Below, in pieces: positions 58,126 through 64,000 of a stretch of DNA of 64,000 nucleotides (the first letter of the stretch is position 1; each line of letters opens with the position of its first letter). The translations under genes were made by a program, and so were the position numbers. The notes beneath the pieces are model-generated. The model saw only the letters and a program-made list of their open reading frames with translations. It searched no databases and had not been told where the DNA came from. This stretch comes from Cupriavidus laharis (lineage in GTDB: Bacteria; Pseudomonadota; Gammaproteobacteria; Burkholderiales; Burkholderiaceae), in the NCBI RefSeq assembly GCF_914271435.1, contig NZ_CAJZAI010000001.1, positions 310,001 through 374,000 on the forward strand, read 5' to 3'.

Positions 58126-61100
58126 ATGCCGACACACAGTATCAATAATCAGCCGCTGGCCAAAACGCTACGCACTCAGCTCGAGAATACCGTCAAGGCG
58201 GCCCGCGACATTGCGGAGAAAGGCGCCCGTGCCGTGCTGACTCAACTGGCGGTGGCGGAAGGCAAGGCGCCCGACTACCTGATTGACGAACTTAAGGGGC
58301 TGCGCCGCCGCCTGCGTGCCCACGGCCGCGCCCTGGGTGACATGAAAGCCAGCGACGAAACGCAAGGCGTTCAGCACCTGGTGTGGGAAGTGGCCTATGA
58401 GCATTGGCACCGTATGCTCTTCGCTCGCTTCCTGGCGGAGAACGGCCTGCTGATGTGGGAGCCGGGTGCTCCGGTGTCGCTGGATGACTGCCGGGACATG
58501 GTGGACAATCACCCAGACATGGCCTTGGGCGCCAAGAGCCATTGGGAACTGGCTGGCAAGCTCGCCGCCCGCATGTTGCCGCAAGTGTTCAAACCCCAGA
58601 GCCCGGTGTTCGAACTGGCCTTCGCGCCCGAGCATCAGCGCGAGCTTGAGCGTCTGCTGGCCGCGCTGCCCACGGAGGTGTTCAAGGCGAGCGACAGCCT
58701 GGGCTGGGTTTACCAGTTCTGGCAGGCCAAACGCAAGGACGAGGTGAACGCAACAGGCGACAAGATTGGCGCCGACGAACTGCCCGCCGTTACCCAACTC
58801 TTCACTGAGCCCTACATGGTGGACTTCTTGCTCCACAACTCACTGGGCGCTTGGTGGGTGACGCGCCATCCTGGCAAGACCTGCCCGGTGCCGCTGACCT
58901 ACCTGCGCACCCTGGGGGATGGTACGCCCGCCGCCGGCAGGTTCGAAGGCTGGCCCGACCGACTGGCGGACTTCAAGCTTCTCGACCCTTGCTGCGGCTC
59001 GGGGCACTTCCTGGTGGCGGCTTTCTTGATGCTGGTGCCGATGCGCATGAAGGCCGAGGGCCTGAGCGCGACGGATGCAGTGGACGCTGTGCTTGCCACC
59101 AATTTGCACGGCTTGGAGCTCGACGCTCGCTGCGTGGAAATTGCTGTCTTTGCGTTGGCATTGGCGGCTTGGCGCTACCCGGACGAGAACGGCGACCCGC
59201 TGGGCGTGCGTGCGGACTTGCCCGCACCGCAGGTGGCCTGTTGCGGGCTGAAAGTAGCTGCCAAGCCCGAGGACTGGATGGCTTTGGTGCCCACCGACGC
59301 GCCCAACGCCGCCTACTTGCGGCAGGAACTGCGACTTCTCCATGCCAGCTTTGCCCAAGCGCCCTTGCTGGGCAGTTTGCTAGACCCGGCACGTAGCTTC
59401 AAGGATGACTTAGCCGCCTCAAGCCTCGAAAAGCTGCGAGAGTTACTGGAACACGCGCTGGCTACCGAATCCTCGCGCTCGCTGCAGGGTCATGGCGATG
59501 ACCTTGGCGACGATACCTGGGACCTTGCGCTGACCGCACGTGGCTTGTTGGATGCGGCAAGGCTGCTAGATGGAAAATATCAATTGGTGGTGACCAACGT
59601 GCCCTATTTGGGACGTGAGGGTCATGACGACGAGTTGGTCAAGTACGCAGAGCGAGTAGCGCCAGATGCGGCAGCTGACCTCGCTACTTTGATGCTGGAC
59701 AGGTGTCTTGGTCTCCTTTCTGAGGCTGGCGTCATATCCGTGGTGATGCCGCAAAACTGGTGGGTCGGAAAATCGTACGAAGATTTCCGGAAACGGATTC
59801 TCTTCTCTACTACTTGGCAATTCGCGGTGGTTCTTGGCGAGGAGGCATGGCAATCGTTCGGCAATCGTGGGCCAAATACCGTTCTGTTGACGCTGCGTGG
59901 CAACGTGCCACCTGAGAACCATTTCTTCATTGGGCTCGACGTCGGTTCACGCCCAGGAGAGGCCATCTTCACGCAGGAGAAGAAGGTCGATGTACTCGCG
60001 TCAGCAACTCAGTCGTCAGCCGAATCGCATGACAGAATCCTGCGTCGAGTCCTTCAGTCAGGCCTTGCAAAGCAAGCCGGCACAAAGGTCTCGTTTGCAG
60101 AGGTGTCCACGCTGCCGCCGTTGATTCGCTGGGTGGTATCAGGAGAGGGTTCATCAACTGGCGATGGCGACCGCTTTGCACTGTACCTATGGGAGCTACA
60201 AGACCATAAAGGCTGGCTGCCGTACATCGAACCCGGTCCCAGGGACTCACTGCATGCGGATGCAAAGCAACTATTGCGGTGGGACCACGGGAATGGCGAA
60301 CTGGCAAGAAGTCCCCAGGCCCGGATTCAGAACACTGAACTCTGGTCGAAGCGAGGAATCTTGGTTGGTCGCGTCCGCGGAATCTCAGCAGGTATGTCCA
60401 TAGGTGGTGCCTTTACTAAGGGTGCTGTCATGGTCTGTCCTCGCAATGACAAAGACCTGCCCGCAGTCTTTACGTTTCTGCGGTCTGCGGAATATGAGCG
60501 GCTGGTACGTGAGCGTGACCCAAGAGTCTCAGCCTCAACCAGCGTATTGACCGAGATTCCATTCGACGTAGTCAAATGGTCGGAAGAGGCCGGAAGGCTG
60601 TTTCCCTCGGGCTTGCCAGGTCTGATGACTCAGGATGCTGCTCAACTGGCATTTCACGGACACCCTCGCCCAGCCACCGACCCGCTGCAAGTGGCGGTCG
60701 CCCGTATTGCCGGCTACCGTTGGCCTGCCGAGACAGACATATCCATGAAACTGTCCGACGAGGCGCGCAACTGGATTGCCGGCTGCGAGAAGCTTGGTGA
60801 GCACACCGACGACGACGGCATAGTCTGCCTGCCCTCGGTGCGCGGGGAGCCACCCGCGCACGAGCGCCTGCTAAAGCTGTTGATTGCTGCCTGGGAGACG
60901 GTGCAGCCCGGCAGTTGGAAGCCCGCTGTTCTCGACAAAATGCTGGCCGATGCCGACTGCGCGGGCAAGAGCCTGGATGTCTGGCTGCGTGACAAGTTTT
61001 TCGAGCAACACGCCAAACGCTTTCACCATCGCCCCTTCATCTGGCACGTGTGGGACGGCCTGAAAGATGGTTTTGCCGCGCTGGTGAACTACCACCGGCT

Positions 61101-61539
61101 CGATGCCAAGAACCTGGAGCGCCTCATCCACACCTATCTGGGCGACTGGATTCGCCAGCAGGAAGCTGGCGTGCGCGATGGTGTCGATGGTGCCCAGACC
61201 CGCCTGGCCGCCGCCCAGGACCTAAAGCGCCGCCTAGAGCTCATCCTCGAAGGCGAGGCCCCGTACGACATCTTCGTGCGCTGGAAGGCCCTGGCTGAAC
61301 AACCCATCGGTTGGAACCCCGACCTCAACGACGGCGTCCGCCTGAACATCCGCCCCTTCATGACCGCCGACGCGCTGCGCCACAACAAGAAGCCCAAGCT
61401 CAACATCACGTGGGACAAGGACCGCGGCAAGGACGTTGAAAGCTCCCCTTGGTTCAAAGTGTTCAAGGGCGAGCGCATCAATGACCACCATTTGACGGTA
61501 ACGGAAAAGCTGGCGGCAAGGGAGGCAAGCCGTGACTAA
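58126..61539 (+). CDS. pglX: BREX adenine-specific DNA methyltransferase PglX
   Basis: PglX marks host DNA by N6-adenine methylation at a non-palindromic site; the mark distinguishes self from phage. The 1137-residue product has SAM-binding motif I DPCCGSGHF at 287-295 and catalytic motif IV NVPY at 491-494, in TNVPYLGREG (the second residue is Val where NPPY is usual). A target-recognition part lies in about 640-850. The gene starts 72 bases after brxC. The stop lies inside the start of the next gene. The N-terminal 100 residues have a basic, helical pattern as in other PglX. Confidence 0.92.
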   Translation: MPTHSINNQPLAKTLRTQLENTVKAARDIAEKGARAVLTQLAVAEGKAPDYLIDELKGLRRRLRAHGRALGDMKASDETQGVQHLVWEVAYEHWHRMLFARFLAENGLLMWEPGAPVSLDDCRDMVDNHPDMALGAKSHWELAGKLAARMLPQVFKPQSPVFELAFAPEHQRELERLLAALPTEVFKASDSLGWVYQFWQAKRKDEVNATGDKIGADELPAVTQLFTEPYMVDFLLHNSLGAWWVTRHPGKTCPVPLTYLRTLGDGTPAAGRFEGWPDRLADFKLLDPCCGSGHFLVAAFLMLVPMRMKAEGLSATDAVDAVLATNLHGLELDARCVEIAVFALALAAWRYPDENGDPLGVRADLPAPQVACCGLKVAAKPEDWMALVPTDAPNAAYLRQELRLLHASFAQAPLLGSLLDPARSFKDDLAASSLEKLRELLEHALATESSRSLQGHGDDLGDDTWDLALTARGLLDAARLLDGKYQLVVTNVPYLGREGHDDELVKYAERVAPDAAADLATLMLDRCLGLLSEAGVISVVMPQNWWVGKSYEDFRKRILFSTTWQFAVVLGEEAWQSFGNRGPNTVLLTLRGNVPPENHFFIGLDVGSRPGEAIFTQEKKVDVLASATQSSAESHDRILRRVLQSGLAKQAGTKVSFAEVSTLPPLIRWVVSGEGSSTGDGDRFALYLWELQDHKGWLPYIEPGPRDSLHADAKQLLRWDHGNGELARSPQARIQNTELWSKRGILVGRVRGISAGMSIGGAFTKGAVMVCPRNDKDLPAVFTFLRSAEYERLVRERDPRVSASTSVLTEIPFDVVKWSEEAGRLFPSGLPGLMTQDAAQLAFHGHPRPATDPLQVAVARIAGYRWPAETDISMKLSDEARNWIAGCEKLGEHTDDDGIVCLPSVRGEPPAHERLLKLLIAAWETVQPGSWKPAVLDKMLADADCAGKSLDVWLRDKFFEQHAKRFHHRPFIWHVWDGLKDGFAALVNYHRLDAKNLERLIHTYLGDWIRQQEAGVRDGVDGAQTRLAAAQDLKRRLELILEGEAPYDIFVRWKALAEQPIGWNPDLNDGVRLNIRPFMTADALRHNKKPKLNITWDKDRGKDVESSPWFKVFKGERINDHHLTVTEKLAAREASRD

Positions 61540-64000
61540 CTATGAAGGGATGCGGTGGCTCAAGTGCGACTTTCAGGTGCAGACACCCGAGGACGGCGCG
61601 CACTGGGCCGATGACGACACTCGATTGGGCGAGCCGCGCCGGCCGATGATTGTGCCCGCACCCGATGCGAATGGCGTGGTGGGTCCGGTCAAAGCGGACG
61701 AACAGCGCCTGCAGGAAGTTGCCCGCGCTTACCTTCATCGATGCCATGCGGTTGGCTTGGAGCTAATTGGAGTCACCGACCACAACTTTTCCCAAAGGAC
61801 TGACCCGCGGGACTGGTTCCTCACCCACCTGGTTGAACAGAACAAGTCGGTTGCCAAGGAACTAGGGCGGAGGCCGCTCTATATCCTGCCTGGCTTCGAG
61901 GTCGACATCGGCTACCACGTGCTCTGCCTATTTGAGCCGGCAACGAAAGCTAGCCATGTGTGGCGGGTGAACAGGCTGCTGTGCAAGCTGGGATTGGATG
62001 AGAACGAGCGCTTCCGGCAAGGTCGTCCGATGCCGCTGCGGAGGAATGGCGCAAACGTCAGCCTGAAGGAGCTCATCGAACTGGTTCAAGAGCAGCACAA
62101 AGGCATTGTGATTGCGGCGCACTCAGACCAGAACGACGGGCTATTGAATGACCCTCGTCATATGGATGACTATAAGAACCACAAGCTTCTGGCATTGGAG
62201 GTCACGTCCAGTCCGCCCACCAGGCGCGTCCTCGACATCATAGAGGGCAGAGACAGGGCCTGGGCGCGGTCGGACTGTCATCCAGCCTACGTAATGTCGT
62301 CGGATGCAAAATCTCTCAAGCAGGACGAGCATGGTGCGCCCATCGCCAACTCGCTGGGTTACCGCCATACCTGGCTCAAGATGTCCAAGCCGTCCATCGA
62401 GGCACTGCGCCAGGCATTTCTGGACCCGTTGTCGCGCATTCAACTGGTTGGCCAACGGCCGAGCGATGCGCTGACGCATCCACGCATTACGAAGGTTGCG
62501 GTGACAGGAGCAAAGTTCCTGGAAGACCAAGAGGTGCACTTCTCCGAAAGCTTCAATTGCGTCATCGGCGGTCGCGGCAGCGGCAAATCGTCGCTTCTGG
62601 AGTACATCCGGTTTGCTTTGAGCCAAGACGAAGGGGTTCCTGAAGCTAACGAGCAGGACCGCGGGCTCCAACGCAAGCGAAAGCAGTTGAGAGAGTCGCT
62701 GCCAGTGGCGGCAGAAGTAAGGGTGACGTTCGAGGTGGGCAACGGCGTCCGCGACACCTTGGTCTATCGACCCGGTCGAGCTGACGGACCGCAGCGCTGG
62801 CTGGATGGGCGCGAGGTTGCAGACCTGCAGACCGTGTTGCGTCAATTGCAGTTGCAGTTCTTCAGCCAGGGCGAACTGAGCCAGATGACCAATGGCGTGC
62901 AAGGGCAAGCCCAAGTGTTGTCGCTCATCGACGCTGCGGTGGGCATTCCGCTGCTCGAGCTCAACGCCCAAGAGCGTGAACTTAAGGCGCGACTGAAGGC
63001 CTTGTTCCAGAGCACCCGGGACGCGGTGCGCCTGCAAGCTGAGTTGAGCGAAACCAAGCAGGAAGCGGTGGAGTTGGAGCGCCAGCTCAAGGCGCGCGAG
63101 GCCGTGCAAGACGACTCCAGCCAGAACCAACTGGCTTTGGAGGCGCGACGCAATCTCGAGAGGATGAGGGGTGCCGATTCACCCATCATCGAAACCATTG
63201 AACAGGTTCTGGCGGAATTGGCGAAGCCGAATGAACCATTGCTTGCGACCGCTGGAGAGTGGCCCAATGCCAAATGGTTTGCTTCCACCGCAGAACGCAT
63301 GCTGCAGGCAAGAATCGACCTGGCCACCGCCATCGGCCGCGCACTGAACGACTATAGGCAAGTTACTGCGACGTGCCTGAGTGCCGAAGCAGTGCAGCCG
63401 ACGCTAGATGCCATCGATGCTGTCCAGGCACGGTTCAAGGCGGCCTGTGCCGAGCGTGGAATTCGCGAGGATGACATCGCGCGGATGCAAGAATTGGAGG
63501 ACAAGCGGCAGGCGAAGTTGACGCTGGTCGAGGAACGTCAGAAGCGGTTGACGGATGTGCAGAAGGAAGCCGACAAGTTCCCGCAGATGTTGGAAGAACT
63601 TCACGCGGTATGGAGGGCGCAGTTCGCTGCTCGCAGCGCGACAGCGACGGCAATTCAAGCTTCTGTCGCATCTCAAACGGTGCACTTGGCTACCGCGTAC
63701 ATGGCCGATGAGGCGTCTTTCAGGACGACCTGGGCACGACTCGCACCACAAGACAAGCGCGGAAAGCTTGCGCGGCGGTGGGACGAAATTGGCGAGGACC
63801 TGTTTCGTACGTGGCAGCAAAGCGCTGATGCCTCAGCGTGGGAAACGGTTGAGGCGGCACGACAGGACCCACTGCTGCTGCAGGTTTTGCTCACGGCTGG
63901 CTTCGAAGACCTTCACCAATTGCTCTTCACTCACCTTGATAGCGACAACGTCCGCCCATTATGGGAGGACGTCCGCATCTCACGCGTGAGCGACGGCATC
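61532..64000 (+). CDS. PHP-domain/SMC-like ATPase of TrlF-like architecture (3' end outside window)
   Basis: GTG 61532 has GGGAGG six bases upstream and overlaps the pglX stop by eight bases. The frame is open to the last base (823 codons). Residues 1-about 300 form a PHP phosphoesterase-like domain: TDHN (82-85), E123 in GFEV, H129, AAHSD (H197) and SDCH (247-250). Motif I, DxHxHT in most PHP proteins, reads DFQVQT, with both His changed to Gln. The rest is SMC/Rad50-like: Walker A GGRGSGKSS at 346-354, FFSQGELSQM as Q-loop-like region, then coiled-coil from about residue 480. Walker B should lie beyond the window. It is a predicted defence protein within the BREX operon. Confidence 0.82.
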   Translation, partial: MTNYEGMRWLKCDFQVQTPEDGAHWADDDTRLGEPRRPMIVPAPDANGVVGPVKADEQRLQEVARAYLHRCHAVGLELIGVTDHNFSQRTDPRDWFLTHLVEQNKSVAKELGRRPLYILPGFEVDIGYHVLCLFEPATKASHVWRVNRLLCKLGLDENERFRQGRPMPLRRNGANVSLKELIELVQEQHKGIVIAAHSDQNDGLLNDPRHMDDYKNHKLLALEVTSSPPTRRVLDIIEGRDRAWARSDCHPAYVMSSDAKSLKQDEHGAPIANSLGYRHTWLKMSKPSIEALRQAFLDPLSRIQLVGQRPSDALTHPRITKVAVTGAKFLEDQEVHFSESFNCVIGGRGSGKSSLLEYIRFALSQDEGVPEANEQDRGLQRKRKQLRESLPVAAEVRVTFEVGNGVRDTLVYRPGRADGPQRWLDGREVADLQTVLRQLQLQFFSQGELSQMTNGVQGQAQVLSLIDAAVGIPLLELNAQERELKARLKALFQSTRDAVRLQAELSETKQEAVELERQLKAREAVQDDSSQNQLALEARRNLERMRGADSPIIETIEQVLAELAKPNEPLLATAGEWPNAKWFASTAERMLQARIDLATAIGRALNDYRQVTATCLSAEAVQPTLDAIDAVQARFKAACAERGIREDDIARMQELEDKRQAKLTLVEERQKRLTDVQKEADKFPQMLEELHAVWRAQFAARSATATAIQASVASQTVHLATAYMADEASFRTTWARLAPQDKRGKLARRWDEIGEDLFRTWQQSADASAWETVEAARQDPLLLQVLLTAGFEDLHQLLFTHLDSDNVRPLWEDVRISRVSDGI

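Noticed and set aside
61478..63820. Several minus-strand frames within the last gene
   Set aside because: The plus-strand frame is open for 823 codons with PHP and Walker motifs in order; the others are shadows.

Overview
The window is high-GC DNA whose housekeeping gene order (rpsP-rimM-trmD-rplS; a minus-strand block yebC-purD-hemF-nadD-rsfS-rlmH-maf-rng; dnaE; msbA; upp) and protein sequences fit a beta-proteobacterium of the Burkholderiaceae, most likely Cupriavidus or Ralstonia. No rRNA, tRNA, CRISPR array, insertion sequence or clear attachment site was seen. No database search was possible; family names come from motifs and remembered family patterns.

Layout. 1-2.4 kb: a partial TM2-domain membrane protein, two small poorly known reading frames and an exported sorbosone dehydrogenase-like beta-propeller. 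2.4-12.8 kb (mostly plus): ribosomal protein and tRNA modification operon rpsP-rimM-trmD-rplS, a Nudix hydrolase, trhO (minus), dnaE, msbA and an AhpD-like protein. 12.8-14.3 kb: a lipoprotein and a decayed alanine racemase gene that has lost its PLP-lysine segment and its C-terminal half. 14.3-21.7 kb (minus): rng, maf, rlmH, rsfS (with a long basic tail), nadD, hemF, purD, yebC. 21.8-28.3 kb: a HerA-like ATPase, upp, a DMT exporter, a divergent SDR, mgsA, a quinone reductase and a DUF1232 protein.

28.5-39 kb holds two complete ABC importers: a BMP-type nucleoside uptake operon (minus: ATPase, two permeases, lipoprotein receptor) and an osmoprotectant/choline-type operon (plus: permease, receptor, permease, CBS-domain ATPase). 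A pirin gene lies between them. 39-46.1 kb is a copper resistance cluster: the minus-strand two-component system copRS faces the plus-strand copABCD genes and a DUF411 thiol protein. An inverted repeat ATTAC-N6-GTAAT lies in the divergent promoter and probably binds CopR. 46.1-49.9 kb carries an ATP-grasp enzyme, a small initiating sugar transferase and a flavoprotein, perhaps for glycan modification.

From about 50 kb the sequence looks like an accessory island: longer gene-poor stretches, A/T-rich spacers, a NYN-LOTUS putative RNase, an exported orphan and an orphan of 138 residues. After a terminator, three 11-bp direct repeats precede a 70-residue ribbon-helix-helix protein. That gene starts a tightly packed BREX phage-defence operon: brxA, brxB, brxC, pglX, and then, overlapping pglX by 8 bases, a gene for a PHP-domain/SMC-like ATPase of TrlF-like architecture that runs off the window end. 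The phosphatase gene pglZ and brxL (or an equivalent) should lie beyond 64000. The ribbon-helix-helix regulator with a repeat operator and the embedded PHP-ATPase are the most notable features of the window.
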